DNA of 64,000 nucleotides from NCBI GenBank assembly GCA_016722375.1, contig JADKJG010000004.1, positions 186,001 to 250,000 of the forward strand, given 5' to 3'. Positions within the stretch are counted from its first letter, which is position 1, and each line of letters opens with the position of its first letter. The stretch comes from Bacteroidota bacterium. Lineage in GTDB: Bacteria > Bacteroidota > Bacteroidia > Chitinophagales > LD1. Below, piece after piece: positions 43,587 to 52,262 of this stretch. A program made the translations under genes and the position numbers. The notes beneath the pieces were generated by a model. It made no database searches. It was given only the letters and a program-made list of their open reading frames with translations, and was not told the DNA's origin.

Positions 43587-46094
43587 TTACATGCCTAATA
43601 CTACTATCTTCTTTTCCATCAGGCTTTGGTGTTTCGAATCTTGAATGCGCACTAGGAATACTCCATTACCCCAATGCTTGCTTTGAATTTGTTTGTTTAA
43701 CAAACCTGCTGGAAGATTCGCTTCAAAAATCTGCTGCCCATTCAGGTTAAATACCTCAACCGTTCCGGCGGCAGACATATAGCCATCCAAAGTAAATTGT
43801 TCACGGGCCGGGTTGGGATATATTTGAATAGGAGCAAAGTCTGCCATTGTCTGAATGCCATTTGCTAAAAATACCGGAGCGCAGGTGTCGGGAGAGTTGA
43901 GCGCAAAAGCCGAATCTGCCTTGTCGGCCTGGAAAATAGCCAGTACATACTCTCCTTTTCTAAGGTGGTTGATATTCACCGAACCATATTTATCAGTTGT
44001 AGAACTCGCGATATTAATTTTACAGCCGGTATCAATTGCCCAATCTGCAGAATAGGAAGGGCGATACATCATCACCAAACTATCTTCTGAATTAGTAAGC
44101 AACAAAGCATCAGAATAAAAAGTGCCCGTAGAAGTAGGGGGCGAATACACCCGACCATCATAAGTCAGCGTAGCGTTGGCATCAAAATCAGACTTGAATA
44201 CGCCATCTACTTTCCAAAATCTTTCTTGCGAAAGATGCAAACCGGGTATGGGATTTTTCATCGGGTCAGCCGGAATGAAGTTATGTTCAATACGCAAGAA
44301 CGAACTGTCGCTGATGGCATTCACTCGCACGCTCATCTTTCCATGTTTAAAACCAACGGTGCTTGGAGCCGTCAGCGTGTACGCATTCTCGGTGATAGCA
44401 TCCGAAAGTTTTTCTTCTAAATCAGAACCGGCAAACACCGGATTGATCGGAATCGTCGTATTAAACACCGTGCAAGCGCCGCTTACATTCGCTGTCTTCG
44501 TCACACTGTTCCTGTCGGCATCCATAAAAGTGATTTCAAGAGGAACGTTATTATAGAAATGAGGAGCATGATACGACCGCTGACGGATATAAACCGTCAC
44601 ATCATAGTTGGAACCATTCGGTTTGGTGACAAAAGTATCTACCGTAAAATGCGGAAACCCCGCAGCAAATACCCAGTCTGCAAAGAAATCATCCAGATCA
44701 ATTCCCGAACATCCCGCCAGATAATCGCGCAGCGTGGTACTGCTTTGAGCAGTGAATGCATTATCCGATAAATAAGATTTCAAACAATGGAAATAGAGCG
44801 AATCGCCCATATATGCGCGTAGCGAATGAGCCACAATCCCGCCTTTGTTATAGACCGTCTTGCCATACGTATATTGTTCGGGCATGGGTGAAACGGCACG
44901 GAAGCCTGCATCAAATATATGAGCCACTCGCAAAGTCGGCTCTAAGAGATCGGCCATTTCTTGTTTGAATCGCTCCTTATTATAAACATCCTCAAAAAAT
45001 ATTTTCTCCGAATAAACTGCAAAGCCTTCTTTCAGCCAATAATCTTCCACGGTGCGCGGCGTCACTAAATCGCCCCACCAATGGTGTGCCAATTCATGCG
45101 CCATATAATTCTCATAGTTCGTATTGCCCGGCACCAGATTCATCGGAAAAGTGATGTTTGTGGCATGTTCCATCGCTGCACTGCTGAACGGAACGGTGCC
45201 AAATCCAATTTTGTTCCAAGGATAAGCCCCGTAATGTTCTTCAAAAGAATTGAAGCATCCCAACAAATTGATAAAGGAACTTTTCAGTTTGGCGGTATCG
45301 GTGGCCGCAGCAGCCAACTGTACCGGCACCGGTCCGTTCAAGCCGTCATAAGTTCTGCTTACGATGGCATAAGGTCCAACCATCACGTTGATGAGATAGG
45401 AGGGGAGGGTTTCAGCAATACTCCAATCCCAAGTAGTTGTTCCGTCGCCGTGGTCGGTCGAGTCGGTCATCGCTCCGTTGCACAGAGCCATCTTGTTGCT
45501 CGTAGTGGTTACATGAAAATCAACGTTCGCACGCTCTACAAAATTATCGAAGCAGGGAAACCAAGTTCTACCGGCCATGTGGGGAAGAAAACCCGGTCCT
45601 ACACCAATGTTATATGCAAAGTTTGATTGAAAAAGAAAGCCGCCAAACAACGGATCGGACTGAGGATGTCCATGATAATAAACCGTTACCGCAGCGCTGT
45701 CGTCTGTATTCAGCGTACTCACTAAGTCTATACTCAGGCTCGCCGAATCGCTGTAACCAAAGGTCACCAACTGCTCGTTCTGTGTTACGGAATCAATATT
45801 GAACTTCAGCAAGTCCAGCACTATCTTATTCACTCCATCCATTTTTGATTTGAACGCTACGCGACAAGCACCGGCAATGGTTTGTCCGGCAAAGTCTGTT
45901 ACATCGAGCGTAATATCAAAATGCAATAGGTCAATTGTGTCGCTGCGCTGAATCGTGGCACCGGCATCGCGGTTGGCCGAAGGATGATAACCCTGCGCGC
46001 ACATATACTGCACGGTTTCATCCACAATATCTGATTGAGCAGAAACACTAAATACAATCAGGATGTAAACAAAAGAGAGTAATAGTTTTTTCAT
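43587..46094 (-). CDS. Secreted M1-family aminopeptidase with T9SS sorting domain
   Basis: 835 residues. A signal peptide (MKKLLLSFVYILIVFSVSAQ) is followed by an M1 peptidase region with the zinc site HELAHHWWGDLVTPRTVEDYWLKEGFAVYSE, in which the HEXXH and the second Glu are intact. The substrate-anchor loop is SAAMEHATN instead of GAMEN, so an exopeptidase specificity is likely but altered. The end (IQIYPNPAREQFTLDGY, VEVFNLNGQQI, GVFLVRIQDSKHQSLMEKKIVV) is a classic type A C-terminal sorting domain, so it should leave the cell through the type IX system. Confidence 0.92.
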   Translation of the reverse strand: MKKLLLSFVYILIVFSVSAQSDIVDETVQYMCAQGYHPSANRDAGATIQRSDTIDLLHFDITLDVTDFAGQTIAGACRVAFKSKMDGVNKIVLDLLKFNIDSVTQNEQLVTFGYSDSASLSIDLVSTLNTDDSAAVTVYYHGHPQSDPLFGGFLFQSNFAYNIGVGPGFLPHMAGRTWFPCFDNFVERANVDFHVTTTSNKMALCNGAMTDSTDHGDGTTTWDWSIAETLPSYLINVMVGPYAIVSRTYDGLNGPVPVQLAAAATDTAKLKSSFINLLGCFNSFEEHYGAYPWNKIGFGTVPFSSAAMEHATNITFPMNLVPGNTNYENYMAHELAHHWWGDLVTPRTVEDYWLKEGFAVYSEKIFFEDVYNKERFKQEMADLLEPTLRVAHIFDAGFRAVSPMPEQYTYGKTVYNKGGIVAHSLRAYMGDSLYFHCLKSYLSDNAFTAQSSTTLRDYLAGCSGIDLDDFFADWVFAAGFPHFTVDTFVTKPNGSNYDVTVYIRQRSYHAPHFYNNVPLEITFMDADRNSVTKTANVSGACTVFNTTIPINPVFAGSDLEEKLSDAITENAYTLTAPSTVGFKHGKMSVRVNAISDSSFLRIEHNFIPADPMKNPIPGLHLSQERFWKVDGVFKSDFDANATLTYDGRVYSPPTSTGTFYSDALLLTNSEDSLVMMYRPSYSADWAIDTGCKINIASSTTDKYGSVNINHLRKGEYVLAIFQADKADSAFALNSPDTCAPVFLANGIQTMADFAPIQIYPNPAREQFTLDGYMSAAGTVEVFNLNGQQIFEANLPAGLLNKQIQSKHWGNGVFLVRIQDSKHQSLMEKKIVVLGM

Positions 46095-46153
46095 TGGCTT
46101 AGATTTTTGTGTGAATATAGGGGATTAAGGGAAGAATAAGCTGTGAGCTATGA

Positions 46154-46221
46154 GTAGAGACGCAATATTTTGCGTCTAATATTTGGCTGAAATGCGAAGA
46201 CGCAAAATATTGCGTCTCTAC
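46154..46221. repeat. 24-bp perfect inverted repeat with nested palindromes
   Basis: The arm at 46154-46177 (GTAGAGACGCAATATT and on) is exactly complementary to 46198-46221, with a 20-bp spacer. Each arm is itself a near palindrome (AGACGCAA / TTGCGTCT). The motif is a dispersed element seen in several bacterial phyla as far as I recall, and it may be the remains of a MITE. Confidence 0.7.
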
Positions 46222-46257
46222 GTATTCTCTCACGGCTCTTTCATTTCTCCTTCCCAA

Positions 46258-46548
46258 AAGTACCAGCACCCCCTTCCAAACTGCCTGCACCCAGTTTTTA
46301 ACTGCCTGCACCCCCTATATGTACGGCCTACAGCCCCTGATGAACGGCCTTTAGCCCGTTCCGAACTGCCTGCACCCGGTTTGAAACTGCCCGCAGCCCG
46401 TTGCATGACACCCTATAGGCAGTTTTGAACTGCCCTCAGCCCGTTCGGAACTGCCTGCACCCCGTCCACCTACCCCCTATACCCCGTCGGCATACCCCCC
46501 CTAACCCGTCTATGTACCCCCTGAACAGGGTCAAAACAGGTCAAAAAA
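46258..46548. repeat. 21-bp-period repeat array, copy A
   Basis: About fourteen degenerate units of roughly 21 bp, with starts near 46258, 46279, 46300, 46321, 46342, 46363 and 46384. A typical unit is AACTGCCTGCACCCGGTTTGA. In the middle is TGCATGACACCCTATAGGCA, and the end is marked by GAACAGGGTCAAAACAGGTC. Copy B at 55111-55390 is the same element inverted. The plus strand has open frames through the array, with seven-residue periodicity; these are not considered real. Confidence 0.85.
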
Positions 46549-46551
46549 CAT

Positions 46552-46586
46552 AAAAAAAGGCCGCTTTTCGGAAAAAGCAGCCTTTC
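46552..46586 (-). terminator. Terminator after the 166-aa hypothetical gene
   Basis: Read on the minus strand: AAAGGCTGCTTTT / AAAAGCGGCCTTT with one mismatch, followed by a T run. Confidence 0.8.
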
Positions 46587-46606
46587 TGTTAAAATTCATC
46601 TTGAAA

Positions 46607-47107
46607 TCAAGGAGTACCTCCACCTGCCGGGTCGTCCGGCGGGTTAGGGCCAGAACCCCCGCCCGGAAACTGGGCTTTTAAATCATTATAGATAGAAGTG
46701 GTTCCGGGAACATTTTGGCCGCTCAGAAATTTTGTGTTTCTGTAAACAGCAATTGCAGCGTGAAAAATATCAGCGCCCAAGAGGCGGCTGGTATCGCTCA
46801 TGCTTTCGGTGATAGAATTCATACGCTGAAGCAAAGGCTTCATCGCATCGCGGGCGGCCAAGTCATTATCCATTTCTGTTACATTCAGAAAAGAAGGAAT
46901 AATGACAGGCAAGGAGCCCATGTAAGTACGAGTTTTGGTGATGAAAAACTCGGTTTCGTTTCCGATTTTGCCATACTGCTGGCTTTGCTCGGGTGTCAGG
47001 TTCACCATCTTAGCGGCGATGGTGGCTTCAATGCTGGAAAGTGCTGATTCGATGGTTGCAATTTCTGAAGCATCGAACTGGATGGAAATTAAATTATCTA
47101 AGGCCAT
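46607..47107 (-). CDS. Hypothetical helical protein, 166 aa
   Basis: Residues 1-130 are almost entirely helical (FDASEIATIESALSSIEATI, DNDLAARDAMKPLLQRMNSI), and the tail is a glycine/proline-rich linker (PGGGSGPNPPDDPAGGGTP). No signal peptide is seen. I recall similar Bacteroidota proteins of unknown function. It lies between repeat array A and the gene at 47344, and is followed by a terminator. Confidence 0.75.
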   Translation of the reverse strand: MALDNLISIQFDASEIATIESALSSIEATIAAKMVNLTPEQSQQYGKIGNETEFFITKTRTYMGSLPVIIPSFLNVTEMDNDLAARDAMKPLLQRMNSITESMSDTSRLLGADIFHAAIAVYRNTKFLSGQNVPGTTSIYNDLKAQFPGGGSGPNPPDDPAGGGTP

Positions 47108-47343
47108 CTGTTTTGTTTTTTTTGTTTTGGTTAAAAAATATGAAGGCGATAATTACGATGCAAGTTTAAAACGCTTTTGGCTAAAAAATAAATGTTGGTG
47201 CCGAAAACTTTTGCACAATCATTCCTGTGGAAAAGGCGCTAAATCTATGGAAAACTGCGACCAGTTTTGTGAGGCCGTCCAGATATTAAAGGCTTGGACA
47301 GTTTATTTTTGTTGTAATAGCAGCTTCTCTTTTTCATTGGATA

Positions 47344-47730
47344 CTATGAGTCGTATTTCTGGAGGTCTTTAGTTTTATCCATTTCTAAAACATAAATATT
47401 TCGCGGGTTCAGAACATGAATGTCCATTCCAAAGTTGATGACCTTCTTATCCTGCAATCCTTTGAGAATATTATGGTTCTCGTCGTTCATAGAAAAAACA
47501 ACAAAATGTTTATCTCGGAAACAATCCAATAGTTTTTCGACAATGGCAAAGCCTGCATCCATCAAGTTAATGCCTTTTGAAGTTTCTTCCGAATAGGGAA
47601 CGCCATATTCATTTTTAAATATTTCCTTCATCATATTATGGCTCTTGAAAAAATCCTCCATCGAGTTGATTTCCCATATCGCCATGTTTTCGTACATAAA
47701 ATACTTTTCGTTGAAATCTGTAGCTATCAT
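47344..47730 (-). CDS. Hypothetical protein, 128 aa
   Basis: Not recognised. It is soluble and mixed alpha/beta in appearance, with no signal peptide and no known motif (IWEINSMEDFFKSHNMMKEIF, HFVVFSMNDENHNILKGL). It begins 18 bases after the end of moaCB on the same strand, so it may be the last gene of the molybdenum-cofactor operon, which would make it worth testing for a link. Confidence 0.65.
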   Translation of the reverse strand: MIATDFNEKYFMYENMAIWEINSMEDFFKSHNMMKEIFKNEYGVPYSEETSKGINLMDAGFAIVEKLLDCFRDKHFVVFSMNDENHNILKGLQDKKVINFGMDIHVLNPRNIYVLEMDKTKDLQKYDS

Positions 47731-47748
47731 TGTTTATTTATTTGGTTT

Positions 47749-48660
47749 TTAATTATGCCTTGCTCCTTCTATTATTCTAAAAATGTGAAGCACCGAAGGG
47801 AAAAGTGCATCCATCGTTTCCTTTGCCCCCTTGGTAGAGCCGGGCAAAGCGAGGATTAAACAATTTCCTTTCATACCGGCCACTCCGCGCGATAGCATGG
47901 AGTAAGGCGTTCTATCTTGTCCATAATTTCTGGCGGCTTCCATAATGCCAGGAATCTCGCGATCGAGCAAAGGACGAATAGCTTCCGGTGTGGAATCTCT
48001 TGGAGAAAGACCGGTGCCGCCGGTGAGAATAATGAGATCATTTTTTTCTACGTAAAGTTCCTCTACTTTATTTCGTATCACTTCTATTTCATCGGGAATG
48101 ACGGAATAGTCGGAAATATTTACACTACAACTTTCTAATTTCTTTATAATGGCTTTGCCGGCTTTGTCTTCCTTTTTGCCTGCCGAAATACTGTCGGAGC
48201 AAACGATCACCGCCGCTTTCAAATCTTTCCTGAACCGGTCAATAAAGTCGGACTTGCCACCTTTTTTCTCCTTCAACTTGATGGTAGAAATTTCGATGCC
48301 CTTATCAATCGGCTTCAGCATATCGTATATGGTGAGCGCCACCACCGATGCTCCGTGCATGGCTTCTACTTCTACACCGGTTTTATAAACGGTGTGTACT
48401 TCTACTTCGATTTCAATTTCCATTTCAGAAATCTCATAACGAATTTGAGTGAACTCTACCGGCATAGGATGGCAATCGGGAATCATATCACTGGTGCGCT
48501 GTACCGCAAAAAGCCCAGCGGTGCGCGCACATTCCAACACATCCCCCTTGGGAACCGTTTTGTTTTTAACTGCTTCGAGCGTTTCTTTCTTGCTCACTTT
48601 CACAATGGCCGTTGCAACGGCTTCGCGAAGTGTAGAGGCTTTAAATGTTATATCTACCAT
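47749..48660 (-). CDS. moaCB: Bifunctional MoaC-MoaB/MogA molybdopterin enzyme
   Basis: 303 residues with two domains. Residues 1-150 are MoaC, which forms cyclic pyranopterin monophosphate (motifs SDMIPDCHPMPVEF and VEVEAMHGASVVALTIYDMLK). Residues about 160-303 are the MoaB/MogA fold that adenylylates molybdopterin (VIVCSDSISAGKKEDKAG, ILTGGTGLSPRDSTPEA). The fusion is known from Bacteroidota. It starts three bases after moaE. MoaA, the radical-SAM enzyme of the first step, is not in the window. Confidence 0.93.
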   Translation of the reverse strand: MVDITFKASTLREAVATAIVKVSKKETLEAVKNKTVPKGDVLECARTAGLFAVQRTSDMIPDCHPMPVEFTQIRYEISEMEIEIEVEVHTVYKTGVEVEAMHGASVVALTIYDMLKPIDKGIEISTIKLKEKKGGKSDFIDRFRKDLKAAVIVCSDSISAGKKEDKAGKAIIKKLESCSVNISDYSVIPDEIEVIRNKVEELYVEKNDLIILTGGTGLSPRDSTPEAIRPLLDREIPGIMEAARNYGQDRTPYSMLSRGVAGMKGNCLILALPGSTKGAKETMDALFPSVLHIFRIIEGARHN

Positions 48661-48663
48661 AAT

Positions 48664-49110
48664 TTAGTTGGTGTTTACCTTCCATGAATGAGTTTCGTCT
48701 TCAAATATTTCTTTGCCCCAGATAGGCACATTTGCTTTTATTTCTTCTACGATAAAGCGGCAGGCATCAAAAGCATCAGCACGATGGGACGATGATACAA
48801 AAACAAAAAGGGAAATTTCTCCGGCTTTCACTTTGCCCAAGCTGTGATAGAGGTGCATGCAGGTAAGACTGAACTTCGCAAAAGCTGCTTCGCGTATTTC
48901 GTGAAACTTTTCTTCAGCCATTTCTTCATAAGCCGTGTAGTCAATTGCCTGAACCGTTTTTCCGTCAATCACATCGTTGCGAACTTGGCCAAGGAAAATA
49001 TCGTGAGCGCCTATATCTGTTTTGGTGCTGTGTTTAGCAATAGAACTTGCAATAAAATCAGGAGTGACCGCTCCGCTTATCAATACCTTATGTTTCTTTT
49101 TCTCGCTCAT
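48664..49110 (-). CDS. moaE: Molybdopterin synthase catalytic subunit MoaE
   Basis: Large subunit of molybdopterin synthase, which transfers sulfur from MoaD to the pterin. The family motifs GAHDIFLGQVRND, YTAYEEMAEEKFHEI and HSLGKVKAGEISLFVFVSSSHR are present; the active-site Lys pair is in VPIWGKEIFEDE. The ATG at 49110 is preferred because it overlaps the moeB stop in an ATGA, the usual coupled arrangement; an ATG at 49143 is also possible. Confidence 0.95.
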   Translation of the reverse strand: MSEKKKHKVLISGAVTPDFIASSIAKHSTKTDIGAHDIFLGQVRNDVIDGKTVQAIDYTAYEEMAEEKFHEIREAAFAKFSLTCMHLYHSLGKVKAGEISLFVFVSSSHRADAFDACRFIVEEIKANVPIWGKEIFEDETHSWKVNTN

Positions 49111-50243
49111 ACTTTTTCTGTTTTGTTGACGTTCATCACCCATTCCATCACACCACCTTTTAGGTTGAATAAATTCTTGAAAGCAAATTGGTTTTGTAAA
49201 ATTTCAATTGCTTGTGCACTTCTTATGCCGCTTTGGCAAATAACAATCACCTTTCTATCTCTCGAAATTTCATGAGCACGTTCCTCAATTTCTCCCAGTG
49301 GAATTTTCAAATCATTGAGCAGCGTGATAATCGGTGATTCATTGATTTCGCGAACATCCACAATCTGAATCTTTTCTTTGGATAAGATCAACTCCATCAG
49401 TTCATCAACAGAAATATTGTGAACAGAACTATCTTGTTTTCGCCTGCCACAGAAATATTCGTAATCCATCTTTTTGAATTCTATTTCCGTTTTCGGAATA
49501 GTGTTTATAGCTTCTGAATCTCTTTCAAATTCAAGGGTTTGAAAATTCATATTCAGGACATTCATGACCAATAATTTCCCTGAAAGGATTTCTCCGATAC
49601 CGGTAATCACCTTAATCGTTTCGTTAGCCATCAGTGTACCAATGATGCCTGGAAGAACTCCGATGACACCCGCTTCAGAGCAACTTGGGGCCAAGTCGGG
49701 AGAAGGGGGAGAGGGAAATAAACACCGATAGGTAGGGACATTATCTTTTCTGAAATCAAAGACAGCGACCTGCCCTTCAAACCTGAAAATAGAACCGGAG
49801 ACCAATATCTTTTTAAGTATAAAGCAGGCATCGTTCACAAGATAACGTGTAGCGAAATTGTCGGTGCCGTCCACGATGATGTCGTAAGTGGAAAATATCT
49901 CCAACGCATTTTGGGTAGAGAGTTTTGTATTGAGAACCACTATATCAACCAATGGATTTTGTTTTTGAAGCTTTGCTTTTGCAACTTCTGCCTTCGGTTT
50001 TCCAATATCCGAACTGTCAAATAAAATTTGGCGATGTAAATTGGTTTCGTCTATTAAATCAAAATCAATAATACCTATGTTGCCGACACCTGCTGCTGTA
50101 AGGTAAAGCAAGACAGGGCAACCTAGCCCGCCTGCGCCAATCACCAGCACACGCGAATTCTTCAACTTCTCCTGACCGATCATGCCAATTTCGGGAAGCA
50201 AGAGATGCCTGCTGTATCTCGATATTTCTTGTTTTGACAACAT
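49107..50243 (-). CDS. moeB: MoeB/ThiF-type adenylyltransferase with rhodanese domain
   Basis: Activates the C-terminus of MoaD by adenylation. Residues 1-240 are the E1-like domain: the nucleotide site VLVIGAGGLGCPVLLYLTAAG, DLIDETNLHRQILF, and a single CxxC near 182-185 (YRCLFP region), so zinc binding may be reduced. Residues about 285-378 are a rhodanese fold (IQIVDVREINESP) with Cys in VIVICQSGIRSAQA as the likely sulfur carrier, which makes it a MOCS3-like fusion. The start ATG at 50243 is three bases from the moaD stop. Confidence 0.92.
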   Translation of the reverse strand: MLSKQEISRYSRHLLLPEIGMIGQEKLKNSRVLVIGAGGLGCPVLLYLTAAGVGNIGIIDFDLIDETNLHRQILFDSSDIGKPKAEVAKAKLQKQNPLVDIVVLNTKLSTQNALEIFSTYDIIVDGTDNFATRYLVNDACFILKKILVSGSIFRFEGQVAVFDFRKDNVPTYRCLFPSPPSPDLAPSCSEAGVIGVLPGIIGTLMANETIKVITGIGEILSGKLLVMNVLNMNFQTLEFERDSEAINTIPKTEIEFKKMDYEYFCGRRKQDSSVHNISVDELMELILSKEKIQIVDVREINESPIITLLNDLKIPLGEIEERAHEISRDRKVIVICQSGIRSAQAIEILQNQFAFKNLFNLKGGVMEWVMNVNKTEKV

Positions 50244-50246
50244 ACT

Positions 50247-50480
50247 CTATCCTCCGGCAAATGGTGGCAAAAGTGCCACCACGTCGTCTGTATTTATTTT
50301 TTGGTTCTGATTAGCAATCTTTTTATTCACCGCAATTACAAAGGGATAGTTCCTGAGTTTTGGGAAATCAGCAATCAATCTTTGCCGAACTAAATCAGTA
50401 TCGCTCACCCCTTGCAATTCCAATTCATTGCTCCCGACTATTTCAACAAGTTGACCGAATAATTTAATTTGAATACTCAT
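50247..50480 (-). CDS. moaD: Molybdopterin synthase sulfur carrier MoaD
   Basis: 77-residue ubiquitin-like sulfur carrier ending in the required Gly-Gly (LLPPFAGG), which is adenylated by MoeB and thiocarboxylated. It overlaps the 3' end of mobA by 17 bases and is followed three bases later by moeB, in keeping with tight translational coupling. Confidence 0.95.
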   Translation of the reverse strand: MSIQIKLFGQLVEIVGSNELELQGVSDTDLVRQRLIADFPKLRNYPFVIAVNKKIANQNQKINTDDVVALLPPFAGG

Positions 50481-51054
50481 TTTTGCTTGATTTTAATGCT
50501 TCAAATTCAGAGGGCGTGTTGATGTTAGCAAAGCAATTTGTCTTTAAGACTGTTTCAGGAACTAGAATTTGTTTGACTTTGAAATGCTTCAACGCCTCCT
50601 GCAACTTCCATTCTTTATCTCTTAATAACTCACCCAATTTTGGCTGGCAACGTTTATCGTAAACTGCACAAAGTGGCTCTAACTTTTCATGGTGCATCGG
50701 AATGGCAATATCACTATCACCGGAATTTTCAATAATTAATTGAACAAGTTCTTTTGTGATGAAAGGCATATCACAACTCACCACAAAATTTTTTTCTGTC
50801 TTGCTGAAAGATAGTGCTGTGTATATCCCTCCCATTGGACCGCAGTCTTTTATAAGGTCGTTGTGAGTTTGATAGCCGAGATAATCATAATTATTTCCGT
50901 TGGTAATGATGATAATTTCATCAACGAGAGGCTTCAGCGTCTCCGCTATCCTTTCCACTATTCTTTTTCCATCCACGACCAACAAACCTTTGTCGGTTCC
51001 CATGCGACTATTTTTCCCTCCGGCCAAAATTACGCCTGTCACCTTTGTTTTCAT
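50464..51054 (-). CDS. mobA: Molybdenum cofactor guanylyltransferase MobA
   Basis: Adds GMP to molybdopterin to form the bis-MGD precursor, which suggests that DMSO-reductase-type molybdoenzymes are present. The nucleotidyltransferase motif VILAGGKNSRMGTDKG lies at residues 8-23, and VVSCDMPFITKELV is the metal-binding region. The 196-residue length is normal. Its start overlaps the permease stop by four bases. Confidence 0.93.
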   Translation of the reverse strand: MKTKVTGVILAGGKNSRMGTDKGLLVVDGKRIVERIAETLKPLVDEIIIITNGNNYDYLGYQTHNDLIKDCGPMGGIYTALSFSKTEKNFVVSCDMPFITKELVQLIIENSGDSDIAIPMHHEKLEPLCAVYDKRCQPKLGELLRDKEWKLQEALKHFKVKQILVPETVLKTNCFANINTPSEFEALKSSKNEYSN

Positions 51055-51800
51055 TTATGTTCTGATACTGTTAGAAGTTTAATGCTCGCAATTACGAGCA
51101 CGAAGGCAAGAATTTTTTTGAGAAAAGGATTGCTGAACTTTTTACTCCCAAAATATGCTCCTGCGAATCCACCGGCCAAAGCAATGCCCACCCATATATA
51201 TACGGAAGGGTCAATAGTAACTCCTTTGCTGAGCAAACCAATTAGTCCTGAAATTGAATTCACGAAAATGAAAAGTGCCGATACGCAGGCTGTCTCTTTC
51301 ATCTTTCCCCAGTGTAACAACAGAATGACCGGTGAAAGAATTATTCCACCCCCTATGCCAATCATTCCCGATAGCAAACCAATGGCAGCACCAATGGCAA
51401 AGGCGGCATATCGGTTAATTTCTTTTTCGACTATTGGCTCTTTACCCAAAAGGCCGGCTAATCTGAGGATGGGGAAAATGAGAATAAGGCCCAATATTCT
51501 TTTATACAGCAGCGCATCTACCGTGAGATACGCTACGATGAACGATGCGGGTATGGATGCAATGGCAAAGGGCAGAAATAATTTCCATTTGAAATAGCCG
51601 CTTTTGTAGTAGGCGTAAAATGCGGTGAACGATACAAAGATGTTCATGATGAGCGCGGACGATTTCATACTGGCAGGTGCAATGCCAAACAAAGCCATGA
51701 GTGCCAGATAGCCGCTGGCTCCGCCGTGCCCCACCGAAGAATATAGAAAGGCCACTACAAATAGCATAGAAAGAAATAGTATGGAGGTTGACTCTATCAT
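51051..51800 (-). CDS. TauE/SafE-family sulfite/anion permease
   Basis: About eight hydrophobic helices, with the family motifs SSVGHGGASGYLALMALFG at the N-terminus and GMIGIGGGIILSPVILLLHWG in the second half. TauE/SafE proteins move sulfite, sulfoacetate or other organic sulfur anions across the inner membrane. The ATG at 51800 is preferred over a GTG at 51827. Lying inside the molybdenum-cofactor operon, it may serve a sulfur-related molybdoenzyme or the sulfur needed for molybdopterin; this is only context. Confidence 0.85.
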   Translation of the reverse strand: MIESTSILFLSMLFVVAFLYSSVGHGGASGYLALMALFGIAPASMKSSALIMNIFVSFTAFYAYYKSGYFKWKLFLPFAIASIPASFIVAYLTVDALLYKRILGLILIFPILRLAGLLGKEPIVEKEINRYAAFAIGAAIGLLSGMIGIGGGIILSPVILLLHWGKMKETACVSALFIFVNSISGLIGLLSKGVTIDPSVYIWVGIALAGGFAGAYFGSKKFSNPFLKKILAFVLVIASIKLLTVSEHK

Positions 51801-51860
51801 TGGTAATTCATATTTTTCGCTATTCACTTTTTAATACAGCGATACCTAAAAAAATACTGG

Positions 51861-52193
51861 TTAAAATTTTAATCTACCCGTTTCCTTATTTTGAAATTCG
51901 TCAAAACTTTCGAGTAATTTCTTGTATTGCTTAATTGCTTTTTTCCCTTCATGGGTAACTGTTGTTCCACCGCCGCCGACTCCCCCGGTAGAGGTTTCTA
52001 CTAATGCTTGCTTTGCTTGCGTATTCATAGAATCTACTAACTCCCATGCCTGCCGATAGGACATTTTCATGGCCCTTGCTGCAGCAGTAATGGAACCTAG
52101 CTCATCTATCTGTTCGAGCAATTTCATTCGACCAACGCCAATTAAAGCGCCATTCTCACTTTCTATCCAAATGTTGCCTCTCACTTTAAACAT
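51861..52193 (-). CDS. ModE-like molybdenum-responsive HTH regulator
   Basis: Stand-alone ModE N-terminal domain of about 110 residues from the ATG at 52193 (MFKVRGNIWIESENG). The helix-turn-helix reads LGSITAAARAMKMSYRQAWELVDSMN, followed by the Gly-rich wing STGGVGGGGTTVT. There is no molbindin (TOBE) domain, so molybdate may be sensed otherwise. It lies between the permease and moeA and probably regulates this cluster. A longer start at 52244 would overlap the upstream region. Confidence 0.85.
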   Translation of the reverse strand: MFKVRGNIWIESENGALIGVGRMKLLEQIDELGSITAAARAMKMSYRQAWELVDSMNTQAKQALVETSTGGVGGGGTTVTHEGKKAIKQYKKLLESFDEFQNKETGRLKF

Positions 52194-52262
52194 GCGATAC
52201 CAAATATGCGAGCATCGCTGTTCCTCAAAAATGATATCGGTCATGTTTTTAAATGTTATTTA

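Noticed and set aside
46183..46428. Plus-strand frame across repeat copy A
   Set aside because: Pro- and Cys-rich heptad pattern produced by the 21-bp repeat.
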